In this document: positions 50,870-60,354 of the stretch, piece by piece
How positions within the stretch are numbered: the first letter of the stretch is position 1
How the letters are laid out: each line of letters begins with the position of its first letter
Notes under the pieces: generated by a model
Databases searched by the model: none
The model's input: only the letters and a program-made list of their open reading frames with translations
What the model was told of the DNA's origin: nothing
Origin: Lucinisca nassula
Lineage: Eukaryota; Mollusca; Bivalvia; Lucinida; Lucinidae
Length of the DNA: 64,000 nucleotides
Assembly: GCA_963580285.1 (NCBI GenBank)
Contig: OY757011.1
Location: forward strand, 97,013,650-97,077,649
Direction of reading: 5' to 3'
Translations under genes and position numbers: made by a program

Positions 50870-51147
50870 TTCACGAAAACACACCTATATAATTCTGACA
50901 CCCTGGAACCTCACTTTTTTATAGTAAAACTGGGGTTTACAGGGGTAAACCTTATTTTTCTTATCTCTGCTCTAAAATATAGATTGTGGTAGTCGTTAGA
51001 ACCGCATCATCAAGGCGGTTCTAACGAGTATCCACAATGTGTATTTTGAGCAGAAATAAGAAAAAATATCACAATTTTTCATCTAAAAATTTCGATTTTC
51101 GGAGGTAAAGTTTACCATGTTTTTGTATAGGCGTCTTTTCGTACTGG
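50870..51147. mobile_element. Family A MITE, near-complete
   Basis: TTCACGAAAACACACCTATA to TATAGGCGTCTTTTCGTACTGG; core GTCGTTAGAACCGCATCATC / AAGGCGGTTCTAACGAGT. Confidence 0.88.
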
Positions 51148-51154
51148 GGTCTAT

Positions 51155-51303
51155 ATTTACAGGAATGGAGACGCCAAGTTCTGCAACGGAAGGTCAGGTG
51201 GTTTTTCTCCGGGTACTCCGGTTTTCGTCAACCTCTGATTAACGATCGGCTGGATATGAGTGAAATAATATTGAAAGGGCCGTAAAACCAAACAAAAGAA
51301 ATT
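51155..51303 (+). mobile_element. tRNA-derived SINE, 5'-truncated
   Basis: Begins GGAGACGCCAAGTTCTGC, then ACGGAAGGTCAGGTGGTTTT, TCTCCGGGTACTCCGGTTTT and tail GGGCCGTAAAACCAAACAAAA. It is the plus-strand relative of 47610-47832 without the tRNA head. Confidence 0.82.
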
Positions 51304-51404
51304 ACAGGAATGGGAATAGGAAGCCAAATTTTTCATCACGATAACACATACGCGCGGCGTGGTGCATTCTTACAAATCTCCAAAACGGTTTTCACGAAAA
51401 CACG

Positions 51405-51712
51405 CCCCGTCCCCGCCCATAGGGGCTTGAAGAAATATATGGGCTGCACGATGCTTCCACGCAGAGCTGAATCCGGCCCGCACACTAGTACTGGTAAACC
51501 GCTTGGAGGATCTAAGCCTGTCCAGGAACCGCGGTGCGAGGCGGGCCGTCCATGCTAATAAACCTTATTGGTTTCATTGGGTGACAGGGCTTGAGATGTC
51601 ATTTCATCTCAATGTCGGGTAAAAAACCCACAAAATTGGAAGCAACGTCTCCAAAATGACCTTTACAGTGTTGACGGGGACGTGTTTAACGCTCAAATCA
51701 AACAAACAAAAC
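51405..51712 (+). mobile_element. Family S SINE, full length
   Basis: Starts GCCCCGTCCCCGCCCATAGG and ends CGCTCAAATCAAACAAACAAA. Directly upstream (51336-51400) lies a family B left-end fragment (ATCACGATAACACATACGC). Confidence 0.87.
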
Positions 51713-52192
51713 GAAAACACGCCTATTCAAATACAGTAAAATTCCGCTATTAAGACCGCCTAACTCTAAGACCAATTCTGCTTTAAAAAGCTTATTTAGA
51801 AAGTTGTGGTTATTCTATCTCCGTATTTTCTGCATACAGTGTCCTTTGGTCAGTGACCACCTTTGGGACTATTCAAAAGTGGTCTTAAAGACCGCTTTTG
51901 AACAGTCCCAAAGGTGGTCTTAATATAGAAATTTTACTGTACATTGTAAGCTTTACCGCCGAAAAGTGAAAATTTATCTATAAGAATCGAGATATTTTTC
52001 TTATTTCTGCTCAAAATCTAGATTGTGAGTACTCGTTAGAACCGCCTCGATGAGGCAGTTCTAACGGGTACCCACAATCTATGTTTTGAGCAGAAATAAG
52101 AAAAATAAGGTTGACCCCAGTAAACCCCAGTTTTACTACATACAAGTGGGGTTCAGAGGGGTCAAAATTATACAGGCGTCTTTTCGTGATGT
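51711..52192. mobile_element. Family A MITE with a nested palindromic MITE
   Basis: AACGAAAACACGCCTATTCA at the left. A second MITE (51735-51937) splits the arm at AATACA / TACATTG. The remainder is intact: core ACTCGTTAGAACCGCCTC / GATGAGGCAGTTCTAACGG and right end CAGGCGTCTTTTCGTGATG. Confidence 0.88.
51735..51937. mobile_element. Palindromic MITE (ACAGTAAAATTCCGCTATTA ends)
   Basis: Left end ACAGTAAAATTCCGCTATTA, right end AATATAGAAATTTTACTGTA. The inner stem is CCTTTGGGACTATTCAAAAG / CTTTTGAACAGTCCCAAAGG. TA at both borders points to a Tc1/mariner-type MITE. A fragment occurs near 43105-43205. Confidence 0.85.
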
Positions 52193-52227
52193 CAACTGAT
52201 GAAAAAATGTGATATTAAATAATAGGT

Positions 52228-52520
52228 CGTGTTTGTTTGTTTTTGTTTGTTTGTTTTGATGTTTAACGTCCCCGCAAACACTGTTTAGGTCATTTTGGAG
52301 ACGTTGCTTCCAATTTTGTGGGACTTTAACCCGACATAGAGATGAAATGACATCTCAATCCCTGCCTCCCAATGAAACCAATAGGATTTATAAGCATGGA
52401 CGGGCCGACTCGCAGCAGTTTTCCTGGGAAGGCTTAGACTAATGTGCGGTCGGTATCAGCTCTGCGTGGAAGCATCGTGCAGTCCAATCTGTTTCTCCAA
52501 GTAACGATGGGCGGGGGCGG
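52228..52520 (-). mobile_element. Family S SINE, near full length
   Basis: Tail TTTGTTTTTGTTTGTTTG, GATGTTTAACGTCCCCGC, to head GTAACGATGGGCGGGGGC. There is a small internal deletion near AGGCTTAGACTAATGTGCGG. Confidence 0.85.
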
Positions 52521-52690
52521 AGTGTGTGTTTGTTGGAACCACCTCATAGAGGCAGTTCTAACGCGTACCAACAACCTATTTCTCGGAGTAAAAATAGCAA
52601 ATAGTGTATACATGTATGCATGTACTCATGTAAACCATAAAGTGGGGATAACTGAGGGGTAGCCATTACATGGACTTGTTAATCTGATGT
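52521..52690. mobile_element. Family B MITE, right part
   Basis: GTTGGAACCACCTCATAGAG, GGCAGTTCTAACGCGTACC, and a diverged right arm to ACATGGACTTGTTAATCTGATG. It ends about 120 bp before the secreted-protein gene's start codon. Confidence 0.65.
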
Positions 52691-52810
52691 GGCGTGTCTC
52701 ACTTGTAACAAAAAAGATCAAAAAAATAATAAAACACGTTTTAATTTCTTACAATATAGAATATTAATAAAACATACTATTCTGTTAAACCGTGACTGTT
52801 TTCGCCAGAC

Positions 52811-52925
52811 ATGAAAACGCTGTGTATTTTTGCAATATGTGTCGTCCACATGGTCGCCAGCAATTCTGTCCAAATTCAGCAGATATGGGAGAGAAGTGAA
52901 GCGGGCAGTGGGCTTACAAAAGAAG
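52811..52925 (+). CDS. Secreted-protein gene, exon 1 (signal peptide)
   Basis: The first ATG follows TTTTCGCCAGAC. The exon encodes MKTLCIFAICVVHMVASNSV, a classic signal peptide (charged start, hydrophobic core, likely cleavage after VAS), followed by QIQQIWERSEAGSGLTKE. The donor GAAG/GTATGT at 52926 leaves phase 1. Exons at 54934, 57974 and 63718 complete a 498-nt reading frame (165 residues plus stop). The protein should enter the secretory pathway. I recognise no family; it may be a neuropeptide- or hormone-like precursor, a matrix protein, or a lineage-specific secreted protein. No promoter element is clear. Confidence 0.7.
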
Positions 52926-52929
52926 GTAT

Positions 52930-53282
52930 GTACAGTAGAACTTCGATGGCTCGAACACCGATGGCTCGTTTACCATGGATGTGTCGAACCCATTCTTGAG
53001 CCCCTAGCGAAATCCTCTACATAAGAAATAGTGGGGCATAATTAAGGAGATTTTAATTTTTTATCTTGCAAATGTATGCTGTGTGTACTCATTAGAATCG
53101 CCTCATCGAAACGATTCTAATGAGTATACACAGCATACATTTTCATTATAGAACGCGGAAAAGATGTCTAAAAGTATCTCGTTATGCCTCCCGACAATAA
53201 CCTCAGTGGCTCGAACTACCCCTGTCTCGAACAGATTCTCGAGGTCCCAAAGGTGTTCGAGCCATTGAAGTTCGACTGTACT
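52930..53282. mobile_element. Family P MITE with nested family B-like copy
   Basis: Ends TACAGTAGAACTTCGATGGC (52930) and GCCATTGAAGTTCGACTGTA (53261). The inside is split at 53040-53165 by a core hairpin (ACTCATTAGAATCGCCTC / GAAACGATTCTAATGAGT) with unusual flanks (GTATGCTGTGTG / CACAGCATAC). It starts 4 bp after the exon 1 donor. A half-end recurs at 53720-53800. Confidence 0.75.
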
Positions 53283-53404
53283 TATTATGGTTTGGATAGA
53301 ATTTTTTCCGTTTTACATGTACATGTTTTATGCAGTAACGCACATTTTAACAGAGAAAAGTACACCCCTGTTCACATTATCTAGAGAAACGTGGAGTTTA
53401 CGCA

Positions 53405-53712
53405 CACTGCTCCCCGCCCATCGGGGCTTGAAGAAATAGATGGGCTGCTGCATGATGCTTCCACGCAGAGCTGAAACCAACCGCACACGAGTACTGGTAA
53501 ACCGCTTAGAGGATCTAAGCCCGACCCAGGCCAAGCGTTGCGAGTCTGGCCGTCCATGCTTATAAACCCTATTGGTTTCATTGGACGACAGGGCTTGAGA
53601 TGCATTTCACCTCAATGTCGGGTAAAAGTCCCACAAAATTGGAAGCAACGTCTCCAAAATGACATAGACAGTGTTGACGGGGTCGTTAAACCTCATATCA
53701 AACAAACAAAGT
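53405..53712 (+). mobile_element. Family S SINE, full length
   Basis: GCTCCCCGCCCATCGGGGC to CTCATATCAAACAAACAAAG, in intron 1 of the secreted-protein gene. Confidence 0.87.
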
Positions 53713-53719
53713 AACAATT

Positions 53720-53805
53720 TACAGTAGAACTTCAATGACTCGAGCTCCGACGGCTCATTTACCATTGCCGATTCGAATCCATTTTTAGTCACTACATGTA
53801 AGACT
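53720..53805 (+). mobile_element. Family P MITE, left-end fragment
   Basis: TTACAGTAGAACTTCAATGA then CTCGAGCTCCGACGGCTC and GATTCGAATCCATTTTTAG; no right end. Confidence 0.65.
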
Positions 53806-53835
53806 AGGTAATTTTTCCGAAAGCTACAGATGGGA

Positions 53836-54065
53836 ACACCTGGCAGATTTTGCAGCCATTTTTCAAAGGGGACAACTTTTGGGACTTCCTGTTCAGTTTT
53901 CTAAAAACTCTGTCCAATGGAAAGAGGGGTCTACCCTTAAAGGAAAGAATTTTGCTTCTCAGGAGCAAATTCTTGCCTTTGAGAGTTGACCCTTATTTAT
54001 ATGGGAGACAAAAATACTGTTGCAAGAGTTGCCACCCCTGAAGGTGTACCATTTCCCTTAAGAAA
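53836..54065 (+). repeat. Family Q repeat, copy 2
   Basis: CTGGCAGATTTTGCAGCC, GGGGACAACTTTTGGGAC, GAGGGGTCTACCCTTAAAG / TTTGAGAGTTGACCC, TGCCACCCCTGAAGGTGTA. It has an extra AAGAATTTTGCTTCTCAGG compared with copy 1. Confidence 0.75.
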
Positions 54066-54087
54066 ATTTCCTTGTTTTATCTTGAAA

Positions 54088-54378
54088 GTTGTTTGTTTGT
54101 TTGATTTGGGTTTAACTTTCCCGTCAAAACTATTAGGTCATTTTGGAGACGTTGCTTCCAATTTTGAGGGTTTTTACTTGACCTTGAGATGAAATGATAT
54201 ATCAATCCCTGCCAACCAATGAAATCAAATATGGCTTATATGCACTGCACGGTCGGACTCGCACCACTTTGCCTGGGTAGGCTTAGTCCATCTAAGTGAT
54301 TTACCAGTACTCATGTGCGGTCAGTTTCAGCTCTGCGTGGAAGCATCGAGCCGCCCATCTATTTCTCCAAGCCATTGT
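54088..54378 (-). mobile_element. Family S SINE
   Basis: GTTTGTTTGTTTGATTTGGG to GCATCGAGCCGCCCATCTAT on the tail-to-head side; somewhat diverged. Confidence 0.82.
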
Positions 54379-54409
54379 ATGAACATCGATAAGAGGATTC
54401 TAATGTAAC

Positions 54410-54895
54410 TTGAATTGAGGTTTTACGTCCCCGTCAATACTATTTAGGTCATTCTGAAGACGTTTTCTATGATGTGGGACATATCGTCCGATACTAAGAT
54501 GAAATGACATCTCAACCCTGCCATCCAAACAAACCGAAATGGTTAATATGGGCCCCGCCAAGCGATTTTGGTACTTATCGCCTATGCGAGCAGCGAAGGT
54601 TCAGGCGAGCCTGCGCATCCGCGCAGTCTCGCCAGAACCTTCGCTGCTCGCTCATACAAGCAATGAATCAAGAGGAACCTTCAGACAGAAAGCCATATCC
54701 CTGGCCCCTCTGAATGGCTGGGCATGCGCAGTTAAAATTTGTCATGACGGAATGCTCGAAGACCCAAATTCGCTTGGCGGGGCTCATATGTAGGGACGTT
54801 CCGACTTGCAGTACTCATGCTAGGTCGGTTTTATCTCTGCGTGGAAGCATCATGCAGCCCAATCTATTTCTCCAAGGCCTGGTGGGCGGGGTCCA
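54410..54895 (-). mobile_element. Family S SINE split by a family G MITE
   Basis: Tail part 54410-54548 (TTGAATTGAGGTTTTACGTC ...), head part 54786-54895 (GGGACGTTCCGACTTGCAGT ... TGGTGGGCGGGG). Joined across the MITE, they read like an uninterrupted copy. Confidence 0.82.
54550..54785 (+). mobile_element. Family G MITE, copy 4 (nested)
   Basis: GGGCCCCGCCAAGCGA to TCGCTTGGCGGGGCTC, the best-matched termini of the four copies; ATAT on both sides. Internal hairpin arms GCGAAGGTTCAGGCGAGCC and GTCTCGCCAGAACCTTCGC. Confidence 0.88.
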
Positions 54896-54933
54896 AATGG
54901 GTAAATGTAACAGTGTTCTTTATATACTTTTAG

Positions 54934-54990
54934 GCTACCTTTCTTCAAATCGGCTGAAAAGAGCAATAGGTTTGAGTCAGATGGTAAAAG
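54934..54990 (+). CDS. Secreted-protein gene, exon 2
   Basis: A 57-nt exon between acceptor ATACTTTTAG and donor AAAAG/GTGAGT. With the phase-1 base from exon 1 it reads GYLSSNRLKRAIGLSQMVK and leaves phase 1 again. The other two frames are not both open and phase-compatible. LKR followed by AIGL looks like a dibasic processing site, which would fit a precursor that is cut after secretion. The exon lies 39 bp after a SINE head. The small size makes the call depend on the phase agreement with its neighbours. Confidence 0.62.
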
Positions 54991-55296
54991 GTGAGTTTTT
55001 TTGTACTTTTACAGAGAGAACTGTTTCACTTCCTCGGGCGTCGGCGTTGGAGCAGGCGTGGACATCTAGCGTGAAAGTATTCAGAAAGGTCATATGGTCA
55101 GTCTGCTCCGAACGCCCATGCTTTAATCATTTTTGTTTCTTTCTTCTTTTTCTTGCACGCGTTTTGCTGCAGGAATCGCTTTGAAGCTTGGTAATGATGC
55201 CGAATGCGTTTACACAATTTTCACGTAACTCAGTGACCCCATCAAAAACGATTAGGCGCAACCAATGTGCAAATCTGGGATAGCCTCATCTGGGAG

Positions 55297-55690
55297 GCAA
55301 GAATAATAGTATTGTACATGGGTGTGAGGGGTGGAAAAAACAACTGTCTCAAGGGTGACTGTACGGCAATGCTAGGCCTGTCGAGTGATGCCGGACACTG
55401 ATCTTGGGGGAAATATTTTCTGTCATACCGCTAAGACCTGTGTAAGATTCTTTTTCTTGCATTCCTTTCATTGTCGGCGTCTGCATTATTTCTATGACAA
55501 TAATGCGGCGTTTTTTTGACGTTACTGAACGTGCAGTGACGTCAAACTTAACGACGGCCTAGCAAAGCAGTGCACATCGAACACGTGTCAATTCTCGAAT
55601 TTAATCACATCCCTATTTAGGATAACCTGGGCATGATAATTTTGTTTATCCCGTCCAGGATTTCCTTATCTTGTGTGCAAGAATGATAGA
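55297..55690 (+). mobile_element. Family D element, copy 3, diverged
   Basis: ACATGGGTGTGAGGGGTGGA, GGTGACTGTACGGCAATGC, GTGATGCCGGACACTGATC, TTTTTCTTGCATTCCTTTC and a GTGCAGTGACGTCAAAC block, ending TTCCTTATCTTGTGTGCAAG. Older than the other two copies. Confidence 0.7.
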
Positions 55691-56149
55691 ATCTCTGATG
55701 GGGTTGAGACCTCGACACGATTATTTTTGGCAAACTTTCTTTTTGTGTGTGTGTGTGACTCGAACTTTTGATTGACCTACACTGTTCATATGTCACTAAT
55801 ACTATTGTTTAATACTTCAACACGACAATTTTTACACATGTTCTTTACACACGTAGTTCTTGAAATGAATGCATATAGTTCAGTAAGTGAAAATGACATT
55901 CTGATTGACAGCAATTGAACTAATTTTTCCAATAGACACTTTGTGAAAAAAATAAGCTTGGTTCTGATTATTTTGGATAGAAAATTGAAAGATCATTTGA
56001 CGTATATTATAAGGGTGCGTAAGGAACATAGTGGAATCAGTAACTTTGGCGTTTTTGAATGGGAAGTTGTCTTTCAAACTTGCCAACATGTACAGTGTGC
56101 TGTGCCCTGACTTTGGACAGAAGCAATACAATATGCTAATTTAAAAGAT
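55691..56149. other. Non-coding stretch, nothing recognised
   Basis: Intron 2 sequence with a short (GT)n run near 55745. No exon is convincing; a minus-strand frame at 55880-56131 shows no recognisable protein features. Confidence 0.4.
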
Positions 56150-56250
56150 GTCGGGTAAAAGTCTCACAAATTGGAAGGCACGGCTTCCAAAATGATCTCA
56201 TTGATGTTGTCGGGAACATAAAATCTCAATACAAACAAACAAACCACAAC
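56150..56250 (+). mobile_element. Family S SINE, tail only
   Basis: GATGTCGGGTAAAAGTCTC, AATTGGAAGGCACGGCTTCC, then CAATACAAACAAACAAAC. Confidence 0.7.
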
Positions 56251-56329
56251 TTCTAATGATACAACTTTTAATAACATATCAAGATGAGCAAAAATAAAAC
56301 ACAACAGAAGGGCCAGTAAAAATATAGGG

Positions 56330-56400
56330 TGTTGGGTTGAAAACGAGTTTACGTGGCCACAATCCTCGCGTTTGGGTCTGTTGTGGTTTAGACAAAAGTC
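56330..56400 (-). mobile_element. Family R fragment, internal piece
   Basis: TTACGTGGCCACAATCCTCG followed by TTTAGACAAA matches the middle of family R on the minus strand. It has no 3' end, unlike the other R copies. Confidence 0.5.
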
Positions 56401-56491
56401 AAGTGTTCATCATCGTTGTCCTTGAATAACTTACGATTCCAACGGCAAATTGTTACTAAAACGCTCCAACGGTCCATATAAAAGCTTCACA

Positions 56492-56773
56492 TTACGAAAA
56501 CATCCCTATACAAATACATTGTTACATTTAGCGCCGAAAAAATGAAAATTTTAAGATGAAAAAATGTGATATTTTTCTTCTTTCTACTAAAAATATAGAT
56601 CGTGGGTACATGTACTCGTTAGAACCGCCTCATCGGGGCGGTTCTAACGAGTACCCACAATCTATATTTAAAAGCAGAAATAAGAAAAATGAGATGTACC
56701 CCTGTAAACTCCAGTTTTACTATATAAAAGGGGCTTCAAGGGGGTCAAAACTATAAAGGCGTGGTTTCATGAT
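56492..56773. mobile_element. Family A MITE, near-complete
   Basis: CATTACGAAAACATCCCTAT to AAAGGCGTGGTTTCATGATG; perfect core ACTCGTTAGAACCGCCTC / GGGGCGGTTCTAACGAGTAC. Confidence 0.9.
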
Positions 56774-56874
56774 GAAATGCGACCAACATGGCGGCTCGTT
56801 CAGTATGTTGTTTACAATGCCAGTTACGCAGTTACCCTTTTACGTCATCATACAATTCTAAAATGCCACTTTCA

Positions 56875-57141
56875 GGGCGATATATAGGGCTGCTGCATAG
56901 TGCTTCTACGCAGAGCTTAAACCGACTGCGCAAGAGTACTGGTAAACCACCTAGAAGGTATAAGCCTGCCAAGGCCGGACCGTCCATGTATATAAACCCT
57001 ATTGGTTTCAATGGGTGGCAAGGCTTGAATCATTTCATCTCAATATTGGGCAAAAGTCCCACAAAATTGGAAGCAATGTCTCCAAAATGACCTAAATGGT
57101 GTTGACGGGGACCTTAAACCGCAATTCAAACAAACAAACGT
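56875..57141 (+). mobile_element. Family S SINE
   Basis: ATAGGGCTGCTGCATAGTGC, AGTACTGGTAAACCACC, TTGGTTTCAATGGGTGGC, ending AATTCAAACAAACAAACG. Confidence 0.8.
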
Positions 57142-57292
57142 TCAGAGCGATAACGTTACGTCGCTCTGCGTAACGAAAACAAAGCAACATTTATTTATCA
57201 CGATGTCTGTTGCAAAATAATTCTTTAGAAACCATTGCAATAATGTTAAAATTGTCGTGGAAAAGCTTTGCAGTATAACTAATTCGTTATTT

Positions 57293-57547
57293 GCATCACG
57301 AAAACAAGGCTCTATAATTTTGACCCCCTGGGGTTTACAGGGGTAAACAGTATTTTTCTTATTTTGGCTAAAAATATAGATTGTGGGTAATCGTTAGAAC
57401 CGCCTCATTGAGGCGGTTCTAACGTGTACCCACAATCTATATTTGAGCAGAAATAAGAAGAATATCACAATTTTTATCAGAAAATTTTCATTTTTTTTCG
57501 GAAGTAAAATTTGCAATGTATTTGAATAGGCGTGTTTTTCGTAATGA
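57293..57547. mobile_element. Family A MITE
   Basis: CATCACGAAAACAAGGCTCT at the left with part of the first arm deleted (GACCCCCTGGGGTTTACAGG); perfect core AATCGTTAGAACCGCCTC / TTGAGGCGGTTCTAACGTGT; right end ATAGGCGTGTTTTTCGTAATG. Confidence 0.87.
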
Positions 57548-57645
57548 ATTCTTGACGGGGAATATAATGGGGAGAAAATCAATATTTGCGGGCAACTATA
57601 TCCCTCTCAGACGGCGAATGTGGTCCCATGTTCCCAATCAAGAAT

Positions 57646-57933
57646 CCATCACGCAAACACGCCTATATAATTTTAACCCCCTTAAACCCAACTTTTATAT
57701 AGTAAAACTGGGGTTTACAGGGGTATACATTATTTTCCTTATTCCTGCTCTAAGACATAGGTTGTGGGTACTCGTTAGAACCGCCTCGGTGAGGCGGTTC
57801 TAACGAGTGCCTACAACTATGTTTGGAGCATAAATAAGAAAAAAAATTCGCAATTTTTTCGTAGGAATTTTTTTTTTCATTTTTTGGAGGTAAAATTTCC
57901 AGTATGCTTAAATAGGCGTGTTTTCGTAATGAT
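57646..57933. mobile_element. Family A MITE, near-complete
   Basis: CATCACGCAAACACGCCTAT to ATAGGCGTGTTTTCGTAATG. The core uses family B-like flanks (AAGACATAGGTTGTGGGTA), so this copy looks like a recombinant or an intermediate between A and B. It ends 40 bp upstream of exon 3. Confidence 0.9.
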
Positions 57934-57973
57934 GATAAATAATTTTACCCTGAAGTTTTCTTTGCCATTACAG

Positions 57974-58140
57974 GCGCACTTTCATTGCGGAAGCTCTTGA
58001 CGGGAACCAAACCTCTCATAGCCAACAGAAGATTGACCAGAAACTATGAGAAACCGGGTGACTATTCCACGGCCGAGAAGGACTTCTACTCCGTCAATCC
58101 ATCCTTTGTCAGGGAAAGTACACATCCAAAGAAAAAAGAT
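57974..58140 (+). CDS. Secreted-protein gene, exon 3
   Basis: Acceptor TTTGCCATTACAG at 57973. Continuing the phase, it reads GALSLRKLLTGTKPLIANRR, LTRNYEKPGDYSTAEKDFYS, VNPSFVRESTHPKKKD. It is rich in basic pairs (LRK, NRR, KKK) and has an aromatic/acidic centre (GDYSTAEKDFYSVNP). Donor GAT/GTGCGT at 58141 gives phase 0 and joins the 52-codon terminal exon. A second donor, GTATGT, lies 4 nt further on (58145) and would shift the frame. I find no known domain. The G+C content is higher than that of the flanking introns, as expected for coding sequence. Confidence 0.68.
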
Positions 58141-58212
58141 GTGCGTATGTGTACACGTTTGTTTGAGTCAGCGCATGAGTAAAGAATGCTTGTTGAATAG
58201 GCGACCAGCCAA

Positions 58213-58400
58213 TATGTTAATAAGTCCGTGTTATGAACACTCCTCTAACTTCCACTTTATAGAAAAATAAATTAGTTAACTAGGATAAACATTGTTTACC
58301 TTATTTCTGTTCCAAGACATAGGTTGTGTGTACTCGTTAGAACGTCCTCATTGAGGCTGTTCTAACGAATACACGCAACTTATGCTTGGAGTATAATATG
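58213..58400. mobile_element. Family B MITE, left part
   Basis: TTAATAAGTCCGTGTTATGAA at the left, core ACTCGTTAGAACGTCCTC / TTGAGGCTGTTCTAACGAAT; truncated after TGCTTGGAGTATAATATG. Confidence 0.75.
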
Positions 58401-58403
58401 AAA

Positions 58404-58566
58404 TATACATTACAAAAACACAGCTATACAAATACATTCTAACTTATTACACCAATAAAACGAAAATTTTAAGATGAAAACATGAGACATTCTTATTTCT
58501 GCTCAAAATATAGATTGTGTGTACACGTTAGAACCACCTCGTCGAGGCGATTCTTACGAGTATGAA
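58404..58566. mobile_element. Family A MITE, left half
   Basis: CATTACAAAAACACAGCTAT to the core CACGTTAGAACCACCTCGTC / GAGGCGATTCTTACGAGTA. Confidence 0.78.
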
Positions 58567-58739
58567 TATAGTCACTCAATGAAAGAGCGTGGCACAAAAC
58601 AAAAGTAGAATAAATAAATAAAAGAGAAAAGATAAACAACGTACTTTTACTTTTATACGATAGACGGTGAAACTTCAATTTTTTCGCATCAACAAAAAGA
58701 AAATATTAAAGGACTACAAAGCATTCGTGACAGTAAAAA

Positions 58740-58990
58740 TATATAAAAACACACCTGTTTAATTTTGACCCATTGAACCAAACTGTTATATAGTAAAACA
58801 GGGGTTTGCAGGGGTAAACCTTATTTGTCTTATTTCTGCTCTAAAATATAGATTGTGGCTACTCGTTAGAACCGCCTCGATGAGGTGGTTCTAACAAGTG
58901 CTAACAATCTATATTTTGAGCAGAAATAAGAACAAATTCACAATTTTTCATCTTAAAATTGTATTTGTATAGGTGTGTTTCGTAATGTAA
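58740..58990. mobile_element. Family A MITE
   Basis: ATATAAAAACACACCTGTTT to GTATAGGTGTGTTTCGTAATG; core ACTCGTTAGAACCGCCTC / GATGAGGTGGTTCTAACAAG. Confidence 0.87.
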
Positions 58991-59062
58991 CAAAAGGCAA
59001 ATAGTTAAGACAATTTGAAGCAAAGAACCAAATTATTGTACGAAGATTTTCAGTGTGTAGGG

Positions 59063-59295
59063 GTCGAAGTAGATCCGCTCTGGTAAAATCATAGTTTGTC
59101 GGTCAGCTGTAAGTAGAAAAAAAATACTCGCGCTACGCACTCGTGATTTGAGCTTTTTTTTTTTTTTTTTTTTTATTTGAGGTTTAACGTCTTCGTCAAC
59201 ACTGTAAAGGTAATTCCGATTTTGTGGGACTTTTACTGTACAACTGACCTTTCAACTGTGATTTATTACTCATTCACTGCTAGAGCTGATTCTAA
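59063..59295. mobile_element. Family E element, copy 3 (hairpin part) with SINE tail inserted
   Basis: AAATCATAGTTTGTCGGTCA, CTCGCGCTACGCACTCGTG and the other arm CAACTGTGATTTATTACTCA. A T-run plus a family S tail (TTTGAGGTTTAACGTCTTCG, about 59158-59232) splits the loop. The promoter-like and micro-ORF parts are absent. Confidence 0.75.
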
Positions 59296-59805
59296 ATTCA
59301 AAACTTACACATGCAGAATGATTTTAATTTTTGTTCCAAAGCCATACTGGAAAGCACGGTTGTGTTATCTCAAATCAAAATATAGCACATAAGCCATTTT
59401 AAATTAAATTTACAAAACGTGCATCCGGCGAATGTAAGACTAAGTTTATCAAACAACGATTTTAAAAAGGATTTTATTGCCGAAACAAAAAACAATTGAA
59501 CGATTTCGGGTCTAATGGACGGTTAATGACGTTACGGACAAGTAACAATGTGGCCATGCCATTTCTATGGCGTTATCCTGTTCTATATGAAAATCAAAAC
59601 TTAAAAATGCAGCATTATCATTTTTTGTTCAAGAGCCATAATGGAAAGCACAGTTGTGTTATCGCAAATGAAAATATAGCACAGAAGCCATTTTAAATGA
59701 AATTTTCAAAACGAACCTCTGGCGAATGTAAGATAAATTTTATCAAATAAATATTTTAAAACGGACTATATTGCCGAAAATCAATCCATTACAAGTACGA
59801 TAACA
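59296..59805 (+). repeat. Family K repeat, two copies
   Basis: Copies at about 59296-59490 and 59590-59805 share TTGTTCMARAGCCATAMTGG, AAAGCACRGTTGTGTTATC, AATATAGCACAKAAGCC and GGCGAATGTAAGA. A third copy at 62641-62808 is also followed by a family B left end. Confidence 0.78.
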
Positions 59806-60076
59806 CAGCCGTGTGACATATTGCATTTTCCACATCTCCTAAATGGCTACTTTTCTGATGAAATTCCGTAATATTTTTCGTTTCTATACTCCAAACACAG
59901 GTTTCGGGTGCTCGTTAGAACCGCCTCATTGACGCGGTGCTACATGTGTAACGAGTACCCACAATCTATGTGTTGGAGCATAAATAAGAAAAATAATGAA
60001 TAGCCCTTTAAACCCCAGTTTTCTCTATATAGAGTAAGGTTTACGAGGGGTGACCATTGCACTGACTTGGATGATG
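59796..60076. mobile_element. Family B MITE, near-complete
   Basis: TACGATAACACAGCCGTGTG to GCACTGACTTGGATGATG; core GCTCGTTAGAACCGCCTC / TTGACGCGGTGCTAC. Confidence 0.85.
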
Positions 60077-60354
60077 TCATGTAATTCTAAATTCAAAACT
60101 TACAAAAGCAGCATTACATCACGGGAACAAGTCCGTGCAATAAAGACCCCCTAAACCCTACTTTATATAGAGGAAACTGGGGTTTACGGGGGTAAACATT
60201 AGTTTCCTTATTTCTCAAACATAGGTTGTTGGTACTCGTTAGAACCCACGTTAGAACCGCCTCAATGAGGCAGCACGTTAGAACCGCCTCAATGAGGCAG
60301 TTCTAACGAGCACCCAAAACCTATGTTTGAGGTATAAATATGAAAAATATCACA

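Noticed and set aside
54714..55184. 156-codon ORF containing exon 2 as a single-exon gene
   Set aside because: It joins MITE and SINE sequence to the exon and an intron; only the 57-nt exon fits splice signals and phase.
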